Assembly (NCBI GenBank): GCA_965146665.1
Contig: CBCTHE010000004.1
Coordinates: 1 to 64,000, forward strand
Direction of reading: 5' to 3'
Origin: Ructibacterium sp965146665
Lineage (GTDB): Bacteria; Bacillota; Clostridia; Monoglobales; Monoglobaceae
Length of the DNA: 64,000 nucleotides
In this document: positions 53,267 to 60,360 of the stretch, piece after piece
How positions within the stretch are numbered: the first letter of the stretch is position 1
How the letters are laid out: the number at the start of each line of letters is the position of its first letter
The notes under the pieces: model-generated
Told to the model about the DNA's origin: nothing
The model's database searches: none
What the model saw: the letters and a program-made list of their open reading frames with translations, nothing else
Made by a program: the position numbers and the translations under genes

Positions 53267-53701
53267 TCACATTGACATGGTCGGACCTTCTTCTATCTGC
53301 TCGTCTTGCCCTTCCTGCGAAAGTTCTGTATCTGTCTGTTCGGGAGCATCGTCTGATTTCTGAGATTTATCAGCGGACTGTTTATCCTTCGAATGTCCTT
53401 TTTTGTTGCCTTTCGACTGCCCTTTTTCATTTTTCTGTTCCTCCTGCTGTGTAAGTTTTCTCTCATATGCATCAAGAACAGATTTGTGAAGCTGTTCTCT
53501 TGCTTCTTTCGTAATTGGGAAGAATGTCTGGTCATAATCATTGCCGACTTTTTTCTGCGGCATTGATACAAACGGACCGTTTTCTCCTTCCACTACTCTG
53601 ATTCCTTTTATGACAAATTCACCGCCCAGATTAACATCCACCATCGCTTTTAATGAACTGTCAGGTTTAGTCATTAAATACACTGTTGATTTAATGTCCA
53701 T
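53267..53701 (-). CDS. SpoVG family protein with long charged C-terminal extension
   Basis: 144 residues. The SpoVG core occupies ~1-85 (LKAMVDVNLGGEFVIKGIRV, GPFVSMPQKKVGNDYDQTFF, PITKEAREQLHKSVLDAY). The family is normally ~90 residues; here ~55 residues are added: a Lys/Gln/Glu stretch (GQSKGNKKGHSKDKQSADKS) and the tail EGQDEQIEEGPTMSM. The extension looks like a flexible linker plus a recognition tag. It overlaps the C5 methylase end by 28 bases. Confidence 0.87.
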   Translation of the reverse strand: MDIKSTVYLMTKPDSSLKAMVDVNLGGEFVIKGIRVVEGENGPFVSMPQKKVGNDYDQTFFPITKEAREQLHKSVLDAYERKLTQQEEQKNEKGQSKGNKKGHSKDKQSADKSQKSDDAPEQTDTELSQEGQDEQIEEGPTMSM

Positions 53702-54798
53702 ATTTTATCGCTCCTTTTGTATAGCTCATCATCGAGCTTCTTTATTCTTTTTCCAATTGCATTTACAACCGTTACAGTTACTGCATTTCCTGCTTGTTTA
53801 TAAAGCTGGTTATCTGAGTTGATTTCAAGCATCGGCAGTATTTGTTCATCTGTAAATCCCTGCAATCTCAGACACTCTATAGGCGTCAGTTTTCTTATTC
53901 TGCAATTTTCCAATACACCATGAATGTCCTGCGCAGTTAAAGTGAACATCGGGCAGTTATGCGGTCTGAACCGCTTACCCCTCTGCCTTTTCTCCAATCT
54001 GGCAGGCGTCAGGCATGGCATAAGGCATTCAAATACGCCTGAATTCTCGCCGCGTCTGTTTGTGATTCCGGAATTGTATCTGCTCTTGATGCATCGGGAA
54101 AGGCATGTGATACAAGGATTTTCATTCATGTCGATATACATCCCTGTTTTACCGCCCTGCCCGCCTGCGTTTGACGCCAGAGTACAGCTTAGTCCCGACA
54201 AGTCATATCCTCTTTGTCCTTGACTTCCCGCCAGGACTTGTCTAAGAGTTTTAGGGTTGCACTCTGTGAAAGGTAATACTTTTCCGGCACATCGCACATC
54301 ACGATATCCGAAAGCGAACATTCTCTTTCTGGATTGGGGGACTTTGAAATCTGCGCTGTTAAGCAATTGCCATTCAACACAATACCCCAACTCCGATAAC
54401 GTACTGAGGATGGTTGTAAAAGTCCACCCTTTGTCATGGCTAAACAGTCCGGGAACGTTTTCAAGGAGAAAATATTTAGGTCTGCACTCTTTAAGCACTC
54501 TGGCAATTTCAAAGAAGAGCGTACCTCTGGCATCTTCAAACCCTTTTCGTTTCCCAGCGACTGAAAATGCTTGGCATGGAAATCCCGCACAAAGCAAATC
54601 AAATTCGGGGATATCCTTTGGATCAAGTTTGGTTGCATCATTAAAAAACACCTCACCGTCTGTATCAAACAGGCATCGATAGCTTCTGTCGGCAAATCTA
54701 TCTATCTCGCAATGACCGATACATTTATATCCGTCAATGGATTCAAGACCTGCCCTAAAGCCACCGATGCCTGAGAACATATCAAAAAATCTAATCAT
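53674..54798 (-). CDS. DNA cytosine-5 methyltransferase (normal motif order)
   Basis: 374 residues. Motif I FFDMFSGIGGFRAGL (4-18), motif II HCEIDRFADRSYRCLF, motif IV AGFPCQAFSVAGKRKGF with catalytic Cys, motif VI LLENVPGLFSHDKG, motif VIII VPQSRKRMFAFGY, a target-recognition region (SCTLASNAGGQGGKTGMYID), motif IX LTPIECLRLQGF and motif X QLYKQAGNAVTVTVV. No cognate endonuclease is near. On an ICE it probably protects the element from host restriction. Contrast with the permuted enzyme at 16848. Confidence 0.93.
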   Translation of the reverse strand: MIRFFDMFSGIGGFRAGLESIDGYKCIGHCEIDRFADRSYRCLFDTDGEVFFNDATKLDPKDIPEFDLLCAGFPCQAFSVAGKRKGFEDARGTLFFEIARVLKECRPKYFLLENVPGLFSHDKGWTFTTILSTLSELGYCVEWQLLNSADFKVPQSRKRMFAFGYRDVRCAGKVLPFTECNPKTLRQVLAGSQGQRGYDLSGLSCTLASNAGGQGGKTGMYIDMNENPCITCLSRCIKSRYNSGITNRRGENSGVFECLMPCLTPARLEKRQRGKRFRPHNCPMFTLTAQDIHGVLENCRIRKLTPIECLRLQGFTDEQILPMLEINSDNQLYKQAGNAVTVTVVNAIGKRIKKLDDELYKRSDKIWTLNQQCI

Positions 54799-54896
54799 TG
54801 CTCTTACTCCTTAACGGCGTCGGAGACAACGAACTCGACTTATTATTCCGGCTATTTAGTTTTAATGATTGTATATTCTTGCTTTCTGTTGATGAT

Positions 54897-55202
54897 TCAG
54901 CCGATTCCTATCCCAGCGCTCGTATTTAATTTTGAGGAAACTGCTTCCTGTATAAGTCTCAATGTGTCCTCGGAAATTTCCTCTACAAACCTTTTTACTT
55001 CTTCCGGTCTATTCAGTTCGTAGAATGCTCCGCTTTCACATATTCCGTCTTGAAATTCTTTTAAGGGTGTTACAATTATCCTTCTGCCATCCATTTGCCA
55101 TTTAAGGAATGTATCATTTGTAATCCCTAAGAGCCTGCGATATGTAAAAGGTATGGTTGTTCGCCCTCTTTTGCCTATAATCCTGCAAATAGTTCCTTTC
55201 AT
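54897..55202 (-). CDS. AbrB/SpoVT-like DNA-binding protein
   Basis: 101 residues from ATG 55202 (GGAGATGATGACT upstream). N-terminal swapped-hairpin fold: GTICRIIGKRGRTTIPFTYR, RLLGITNDTFLKWQMDGRRI, IVTPLKE, typical of AbrB/MazE-type regulators. The C-terminal half is helical, and the end KLNTSAGIGIG is an Ile version of the shared tail. The first ~30 codons overlap the end of the dam gene in another frame (89 bases), unusually long for this element. About 100 bases of sequence with no visible feature separate it from the C5 methylase. Confidence 0.75.
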   Translation of the reverse strand: MKGTICRIIGKRGRTTIPFTYRRLLGITNDTFLKWQMDGRRIIVTPLKEFQDGICESGAFYELNRPEEVKRFVEEISEDTLRLIQEAVSSKLNTSAGIGIG

Positions 55203-56127
55203 AGTCATCATCTCCAAATAAACTTAATTGTATTGGTTCGTTCTTTCTTCTCTCGTTTATATCGTAGTTTGCTATGAGCAGTTCCTCAAACTGACTGCCG
55301 GCTTTGTAACGCTGAACCATTGAGTGTAGGCGCGAAAATTCCACGATTGTATATTGATCATATAGCTCCTTAATAAATTCGCAGCCGTTATATGACAGCA
55401 GGAACTTGCTGTATTTAAGATTGGCAAGGTATTGGTATAGCCTGATGTGGTCTTCTCTTGCAAATCCTCCGTAAAATCCTTCTGTCATGAAGTATGGGGG
55501 ATCAAGATACATAAACGTTCCCGGCTTGTCGTGCAGCTTGATTAAGTCCTCAAAGTCCTTATTTTCAATTACTACACTTGTCAGCCGTTTTGATATTGCA
55601 TATATATCTTCAAGTACATTGGGAAGATTAACAGGCTGACCGCCAAAGTTCTTTCCTGTGCTTGAATAGCTGTAGCGGATAACTTTATAAAAGGCTGCCG
55701 CTCTTTCTGTATCATACATTTCAGCTCTACCGTTCAATATCATTTCAACCTGTTCCAGGTCCTCGCCTGTGAACAATTCCATTGCCGCCTCAGCCTCTCG
55801 CTTAATATGCGAGAAATCCGGTTCATTGCGTTCCAAAAAATCCTGCAGCATTTTAAACTCCTGCCTACTGTTAAGCGGAAACAGTCCGGCGCTCTTGAAG
55901 AAGGAAAGCGGTCTTTCCTTAATACACCTGAACATATTTACAAGGTCAGAATTAAAGTCATTATATACTTCGAATTTGTGAGGTTCTTTGGACAGCAGAA
56001 TTGTTCCTCCGCCGCCAAACACTTCAACATATCTCACACATCCCAACGGGATAGACCTGAGAATTTTCTCTCTTGACTGACCTTTACCGCCCACCCAAGA
56101 AATCGGACTTTTAATGTACTTTATAAT
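55114..56127 (-). CDS. dam: DNA adenine methylase (D12 class) with apparent AUU start
   Basis: About 337 residues. The SAM site is KSPISWVGGKGQSREKILRS ... YVEVFGGGGTILL, the catalytic DPPY is in FMYLDPPYFMTEGFYGG, and there is a late YSKFLLSYNG. No ATG or GTG start is placed correctly: the GGAGGTG at 56134-56140 is six bases before an in-frame ATT (56127). The only upstream alternative is TTG 56157, within the U tract of a terminator. QLSLF near the end fits a sliding-clamp-binding motif. No restriction partner. A long terminator hairpin stands directly upstream. Confidence 0.88.
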   Translation of the reverse strand: MIKYIKSPISWVGGKGQSREKILRSIPLGCVRYVEVFGGGGTILLSKEPHKFEVYNDFNSDLVNMFRCIKERPLSFFKSAGLFPLNSRQEFKMLQDFLERNEPDFSHIKREAEAAMELFTGEDLEQVEMILNGRAEMYDTERAAAFYKVIRYSYSSTGKNFGGQPVNLPNVLEDIYAISKRLTSVVIENKDFEDLIKLHDKPGTFMYLDPPYFMTEGFYGGFAREDHIRLYQYLANLKYSKFLLSYNGCEFIKELYDQYTIVEFSRLHSMVQRYKAGSQFEELLIANYDINERRKNEPIQLSLFGDDDYERNYLQDYRQKRANNHTFYISQALRDYK

Positions 56128-56154
56128 TCTAAACACCTCCGATTTTTTGGCAAA

Positions 56155-56204
56155 CAAAAAAAGGCGGCCGCTTTTGTCTTTAACACAAAGACTAAGCGAC
56201 CGCC
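56155..56204 (-). terminator. Long terminator hairpin between the 22-residue ORF and dam
   Basis: Minus strand: GGCGG-CGCTT-GTCTTT pairs with AAAGAC-AAGCG-CCGCC (one mismatch and small offsets), followed by seven T and GTTTGCC, then the GGAGGTG of dam 14-20 bases later. An intercistronic attenuator-like element. Confidence 0.85.
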
Positions 56205-56207
56205 ATA

Positions 56208-56276
56208 CTACTCTATATTCTTTTTTAAGAAGGGGGCGTCTCTCGGGTGGTTCGATACATTTTTTTGCATTTTCAT
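56208..56276 (-). CDS. Candidate 22-residue small ORF between two terminator hairpins
   Basis: ATG 56276 is preceded by AAAGGAGAAG. It encodes MKMQKNVSNHPRDAPFLKKN plus IE and stops two bases before the dam-side hairpin. It is bracketed by the hairpins at 56301-56340 and 56155-56204. It could be a leader peptide controlling dam or an independent small protein. Evidence is only the ribosome binding site and placement. Confidence 0.4.
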   Translation of the reverse strand: MKMQKNVSNHPRDAPFLKKNIE

Positions 56277-56300
56277 CTTCTCCTTTCCGATTTTAGGTAC

Positions 56301-56340
56301 AAAAAAAGCGGTCAGGTTGCTCATTCATCTTCCTGACCGC
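56301..56340 (-). terminator. Terminator hairpin upstream of the 22-residue ORF
   Basis: Perfect 9-bp stem GCGGTCAGG / CCTGACCGC, T7, then GTACCTAAAATCGG. It belongs to the recurring leader-hairpin family. Confidence 0.88.
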
Positions 56341-56367
56341 CTTAATATATTTACACGTTATTTTACT

Positions 56368-56499
56368 CTATTCTTTTCCATTGAGATATTTTTCCTCTGT
56401 CCTCGACTCTTGACCTGACACAATGAAGCAGCACATTGTAACTACTCCAATTCCGCCGCCCAAAAACAAACCGCCTAAAAATATTAAAAGATGGCTCAT
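56368..56499 (-). CDS. DUF3789 small membrane protein
   Basis: 43 residues: MSHLLIFLGGLFLGGGIGVV then TMCCFIVSGQESRTEEKYLN. The Gly-rich membrane helix followed by TMC and a short charged cytoplasmic tail is the DUF3789 pattern, common on Firmicute ICEs and prophages. Function unknown. ATG 56499 follows GGAGGCGAGGACA, 17 bases after the preceding gene. Confidence 0.8.
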   Translation of the reverse strand: MSHLLIFLGGLFLGGGIGVVTMCCFIVSGQESRTEEKYLNGKE

Positions 56500-56515
56500 T
56501 GTCCTCGCCTCCGTC

Positions 56516-57208
56516 TTATTTTATTCGTATCCGCTTTCCTCCGTATTCGTATGTACAAAATTTACGGTTATGTTTATGAGGTTTGTTATTGTATCTCGGC
56601 TTGTCATCCTTTTCTGACTTTTTCAAATATCCGTGAATTCCATATTGTGATATAAGCTTTGCATTGATAACAAGGCACAATACTCTATCCGACAACACCG
56701 CATTGTCAAATAAGTCCTCTTCATACAATCCCGATTTCATACCCAACAGCATTTTGACTGCATGGTATATGCTATAGACTTCCTCATCTACATTCCCACC
56801 AATCATATTCGGCATTTCATACAGTGGATTGGATACATAATTTTCAAGTAACGTTTTGAATATATTGTTTGCACTTAAAAGGTATATAACTGCTGTTTTC
56901 AGGATGTCTTTATTATCATATCCTTTTGTTCGCTTGCAATACATCCTTAGAAACATATCCCGGTGATCTTCACTGCAAAATAAGAAATCATCAAACACCA
57001 TACTCTCGACCGTGCACATTACTCTTTGTATTATTTCATTGTATCCGCATCCTCGCATATACTGCTTCAAAAATGAGATATATTTTCCTTTTGCCCTTTT
57101 CTCATGCTTATTAACATTCGTTGCCACCGGAGTCTGCTGCATCATACATTCATACGGCGCTAAATATGTTCCCGATAAAAATATTTTAGACATAAGGATG
57201 TACCACAT
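56516..57208 (-). CDS. Hypothetical helical protein (DUF6075-like?)
   Basis: 230 residues; ATG 57193 (residue 6) is an alternative start. Helical, with no membrane segment. The middle part (SEDHRDMFLRMYCKRTKGYD, NKDILKTAVIYLLSANNIFK, EVYSIYHAVKMLLGM) resembles DUF6075-type ICE proteins that measure about 130 residues; the match is only by appearance. The end is basic (KKSEKDDKPRYNNKPHKHNR), opposite in charge to the shared acidic tail. Located between two accessory genes. Confidence 0.5.
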   Translation of the reverse strand: MWYILMSKIFLSGTYLAPYECMMQQTPVATNVNKHEKRAKGKYISFLKQYMRGCGYNEIIQRVMCTVESMVFDDFLFCSEDHRDMFLRMYCKRTKGYDNKDILKTAVIYLLSANNIFKTLLENYVSNPLYEMPNMIGGNVDEEVYSIYHAVKMLLGMKSGLYEEDLFDNAVLSDRVLCLVINAKLISQYGIHGYLKKSEKDDKPRYNNKPHKHNRKFCTYEYGGKRIRIK

Positions 57209-57242
57209 CCTTACCCATAATCGTTTTTACCATAATGTCGCC

Positions 57243-57647
57243 TCATTCCTGTGTACCGTATCCGTCTTGCGTCAGAATTCTGTAACCTCGAATGGTTTCA
57301 CTGATGTACCGTTGAAGGGCTTTATGTGCTTCCTCAAAAGTTTCGATAAGTCCGGTAAGCCTCATGAGGTCATAACAAAGTTCGCTTATCCATGTCGAAT
57401 ACAATTCGCAGTCAAATCCTTCATTACAAAGAGAACCTCGCAAATCTTCTGTCAGCATATGCAGTGAACAATCAATCTTTTTAAATTGCTCAATAAGCTC
57501 CAAAACATCTTCATCGCCTTCTGAAATCAATTCAGCAAGTTCAGCATCATCCACACTCACGCATACAGCCAAATCTTCCATCATAAAATCAACAGTTTCC
57601 ACCTGCTCTTTTAACGTTGCTAAAATTTTAATATTTTTCATTCTCAT
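57243..57647 (-). CDS. Hypothetical acidic helical protein
   Basis: 134 residues, almost entirely helical and acidic, with pairs of cysteines (LSISELCYD-like and SLCNEGFDCEL segments). No recognised family. Two in-frame ATGs (57647 and 57641) follow GAGGGAGATGA. No GMxM ending (ends TQDGYGTQE). It lies after the RHH gene, separated by a terminator-like hairpin. Confidence 0.6.
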   Translation of the reverse strand: MRMKNIKILATLKEQVETVDFMMEDLAVCVSVDDAELAELISEGDEDVLELIEQFKKIDCSLHMLTEDLRGSLCNEGFDCELYSTWISELCYDLMRLTGLIETFEEAHKALQRYISETIRGYRILTQDGYGTQE

Positions 57648-57718
57648 TCATCTCCCTCACATATTTGTAATTTTCGTTTATCCATAGTCTTAAAATTCCT
57701 CCCACTGTTTTCTTAAAC

Positions 57719-57755
57719 AAAAAAGGCGATACCTTCTGTTTTCAGAAAGTACCGC
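57719..57755 (-). terminator. Terminator hairpin after the RHH gene
   Basis: Minus strand GGCGGTAC-TTTCTG / CAGAA-GGTATCGCC stem with loop AAAA, then TTTTTT and GTTTAAG. It starts directly at the stop of the RHH gene at 57756. Confidence 0.85.
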
Positions 57756-58169
57756 CTACATATTCATATCCGGCTCTAAATTAAAGCCTGTGTCCTGTTC
57801 TATGTTGCATATTTCATTATAGCGCTGATTTGCATACTGTGCCGGGGATATTTCCACCAATGCTCTTGCAGCAGCGCCGTATGACGGAAGTCCGTTTTCA
57901 TTTTTAAATTCTTTCTGAGATGGGACTCGTCCATTTTGCAGAATAAAATCATCAATTGCTTTTTCTACCTCCGGTCTGTCCCATCCTTTCGGACCTGTAA
58001 TTTCAGGTTCAGCCACTTCCTGATTTTGCTTCATGCTCTGTACAAGATTTTCTCTTATGACCTCAGCCACATACTGCTTTTTTGATAAGCCATTCTTCTT
58101 TACGAAATCATCTAACTCATCAAATAAGGTATTGTCAATCTCAACAGCCAATATTCTTTTCTCTGACAT
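57756..58169 (-). CDS. Ribbon-helix-helix-type DNA-binding protein with Met tail
   Basis: 137 residues from ATG 58169 (GAAAGGAGAAACCGG upstream). N-terminal RHH-like part: RILAVEIDNTLFDELDDFVK, KNGLSKKQYVAEVIRENLV. The C-terminal domain (VEKAIDDFILQNGRVPSQKE, FKNENGLPSYGAAARAL) resembles a homeodomain-like 'GRVPSxxEF' fold. It ends NIEQDTGFNLEPDMNM, fitting the shared tail. It overlaps the upstream ArdA-like gene by a few bases only if a longer start is used. Confidence 0.75.
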   Translation of the reverse strand: MSEKRILAVEIDNTLFDELDDFVKKNGLSKKQYVAEVIRENLVQSMKQNQEVAEPEITGPKGWDRPEVEKAIDDFILQNGRVPSQKEFKNENGLPSYGAAARALVEISPAQYANQRYNEICNIEQDTGFNLEPDMNM

Positions 58170-58192
58170 CCGGTTTCTCCTTTCGCATTTTA

Positions 58193-59401
58193 TCACATAG
58201 ATAATTCAAAATTTTCATCCATATCCTTCTCGGGTTCATTCCCATTGAAAATATTTTCTAATGTATTCCCGTCACATATTCCGACATATATGTCTCCGTC
58301 AAGAAACTTCCCATCCCATTGCATATCCATATCTTCGCCATACTTCTCAAAATTGAAATAATCTTCGATATCTTCATGTAATTCATAATATGGATTATCG
58401 TTTATGAGCGCTATGCCAAGGCCGTATGCGGTAGATACATTTCCGAAAACTTCAAATGAGTCTATACACTCCGCCAATTTTATAATTGCTTCGCTGTCAT
58501 ATCTTTTTGCATAATCTATTACAGGCACAAGCATAGCAAGCTTTTCCTTGCTTAATCTTGCAATCTGATATGCTGCCGCATTCAGTTTTTCAACTCCCTC
58601 ATTATTGAGAATATTCTCTAAGCATTCCTGTAATTTATCCGGATTAAATTTTATTTCCCTTTCTTCTTCGTATCTATCCATATGAAAATCACAGTATTCA
58701 ATTTTGTATTCACACTGAGAAAAATCCTCTGCGCCCATTCTGTGAGCCGCCCTTTGGAATGCCATTTTCACATCCGGCAAAAATACATAATTTGTATTAC
58801 CCTGATAACGCATCATTACGCATATCATTTCATCTTCACTAGACTGAATTACCGGGAGCATTTCCGGCTTTGAATATCTGTAATATTCCAAATCGTCATT
58901 TGTATAAAGGATACCATTCTTCGTTACCACACCTGTTCCCGACTCAATCAATTCTTTTCCAATGGTGTAGTTTCTCTTCTCGTCCTTTAATATTTCTATC
59001 GGTACACTGCCTTCTCTGGTCATCATATGTAATTTACCGACCTTAGCCATATCTCTCATATCTGTTATGAGCGTATAATAATGCATATTATCCGTTAAAT
59101 TCAAAAACTCATAAAGGTCATTGATACCTTTTGTTTCTGCTACTGTACCGAATTTTACAACCTCATCTTTTGAAAGCGATTCCAATTTCTTTGCAAGCTC
59201 ATTTAATGCGTCGGGATCAACCTCCTGACTTACAAGGCATTTAAGCGGCTCATAACTTATTTCTTCGACTACGATTTTAGCGCTCGGCTTATCTCCTTCC
59301 GGTATATGAAGTTCATCAAATTTAGCGCTTAGAACATTGTTCCTGCATGGAAAATATATCTCGGAACTTGAATCTCCATATTTTATTTTGCAATTAAACA
59401 T
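58193..59401 (-). CDS. ArdA-like modular protein with Met tail
   Basis: 402 residues, very acidic. The N-terminal module MFNCKIKYGDSSSEIYFPC... is shared with 2131-2433 and 31863-32723. ArdA-like segments follow: VDPDALNELAKKLESLSKDE, then the repeat LPDVKMAFQRAAHRMGAED that matches the DAFQRARI region of 43236-44612, VIDYAKRYDSEAIIKLAECI, and an ArdA-type end EDYFNFEKYGEDMDMQWDGK. It ends EKDMDENFELSM. Its place early in the operon, near the right ICE end, would give early expression in a recipient. Confidence 0.72.
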   Translation of the reverse strand: MFNCKIKYGDSSSEIYFPCRNNVLSAKFDELHIPEGDKPSAKIVVEEISYEPLKCLVSQEVDPDALNELAKKLESLSKDEVVKFGTVAETKGINDLYEFLNLTDNMHYYTLITDMRDMAKVGKLHMMTREGSVPIEILKDEKRNYTIGKELIESGTGVVTKNGILYTNDDLEYYRYSKPEMLPVIQSSEDEMICVMMRYQGNTNYVFLPDVKMAFQRAAHRMGAEDFSQCEYKIEYCDFHMDRYEEEREIKFNPDKLQECLENILNNEGVEKLNAAAYQIARLSKEKLAMLVPVIDYAKRYDSEAIIKLAECIDSFEVFGNVSTAYGLGIALINDNPYYELHEDIEDYFNFEKYGEDMDMQWDGKFLDGDIYVGICDGNTLENIFNGNEPEKDMDENFELSM

Positions 59402-59416
59402 TTTTTCTCTCCTTTT

Positions 59417-60091
59417 TCACATCATAGTTTGACCGGTATTTTGTTCCGGTTCAAAGCGTTCTTCGTTCTCAACTGCCCGTTCCATCACATCAGGCACTGA
59501 CTCAGTTATTTTACTTTTAATGATATCAAGTATCTCCTCCTGTTCATCTGTAAGTTCATATCCGCCTCCAAGAATATCATCCACACATCTGTATATCTCG
59601 ACAAGTTCATCAATCAAAAAAATCTTATCCGGATTTACAAGGTTGGCTCTCACCGCAAAATCTTCTTTTGCACGGGTATAATCATTCCCAAAATAGTTCC
59701 CTGCTGATACTCCTCTTGAGTCCTTATCCCATGTGACAAACTCAACATGGTTTTCACCATTCGTTCTTGCGGCTAAGACGGTGTTATTAAATTGTGCAAT
59801 TAATTTGTATTTGCTTTTAAGTCCTTCTACTTCAAAATCCGGCGCTTGTTCAATTATTTCAAGATATTCACGAACAAATCTCGATGTACAAACCGCCATA
59901 TCACTTGCATTTCTTACTTTATCCGTATATGAAGTATTCGGAACAAAACTTATACCGCCCGATTCTCGTACATAAAATTCCAACCTCCCATCCACATAGA
60001 AATTCATTTTATCATCATCAACCTTAACATCCACCCCTTCCATAGGAGGAAGCTGCTCTTTAATTTGGTTGTATAACAATTTTGAATTCAT
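59417..60091 (-). CDS. Hypothetical ICE protein, first gene at the right end, with Gln-Met tail
   Basis: 224 residues. The centre and C-terminal part (NYFGNDYTRAKEDFAVRANL, VNPDKIFLIDELVEIYRCVD, ELTDEQEEILDIIKSKITE) resemble a domain often found at the end of ICE and phage 'DUF' proteins; no name assigned. It ends ENEERFEPEQNTGQTMM, fitting the shared tail. GGAGAAGAGGAG precedes ATG 60091, and a terminator-type leader hairpin (60126-60161) is just upstream. Confidence 0.7.
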   Translation of the reverse strand: MNSKLLYNQIKEQLPPMEGVDVKVDDDKMNFYVDGRLEFYVRESGGISFVPNTSYTDKVRNASDMAVCTSRFVREYLEIIEQAPDFEVEGLKSKYKLIAQFNNTVLAARTNGENHVEFVTWDKDSRGVSAGNYFGNDYTRAKEDFAVRANLVNPDKIFLIDELVEIYRCVDDILGGGYELTDEQEEILDIIKSKITESVPDVMERAVENEERFEPEQNTGQTMM

Positions 60092-60125
60092 TCTCCTCTT
60101 CTCCTTCCATTTTAAATTTGAGTAT

Positions 60126-60161
60126 AAAAAAAACAGCAGTCTCTGTTTTAGAAACTGCTGT
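60126..60161 (-). terminator. Leader hairpin before the first right-end gene
   Basis: Stem ACAGCAGT / ACTGCTGT with an inner TCT/AGA, then on the minus strand eight T and ATACTCAAATTTAAAATGG, followed by the ribosome binding site of 59417-60091. Same layout as the elements at 2506, 24001 and 56301. Confidence 0.82.
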
Positions 60162-60318
60162 CCTCTTTATCGTATTAAGTTGTTCGTTCGAATCCTATCG
60201 TTTGATTGAAATATCTATTGTTGTTTTTATGTTTTTCTCATTAAAAAACACCCAATTTTTGACGCTCCCAAGTTCGAGCCTATTACAAAACGGGCGGATA
60301 TCTACAAAAAATGAGTTG

Positions 60319-60349
60319 AAAAAAAGGGCTGCGAAAACCTCGCAAACCC
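60319..60349 (-). terminator. Terminator downstream of tRNA-Asn
   Basis: Minus-strand stem GGG-TTGCGA / TCGCA-CCC around a short loop, followed by seven T. It lies about 50 bases 3' of the tRNA and probably ends its transcript; its sequence may belong to the ICE end. Confidence 0.75.
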
Positions 60350-60360
60350 TTGATTTTACT

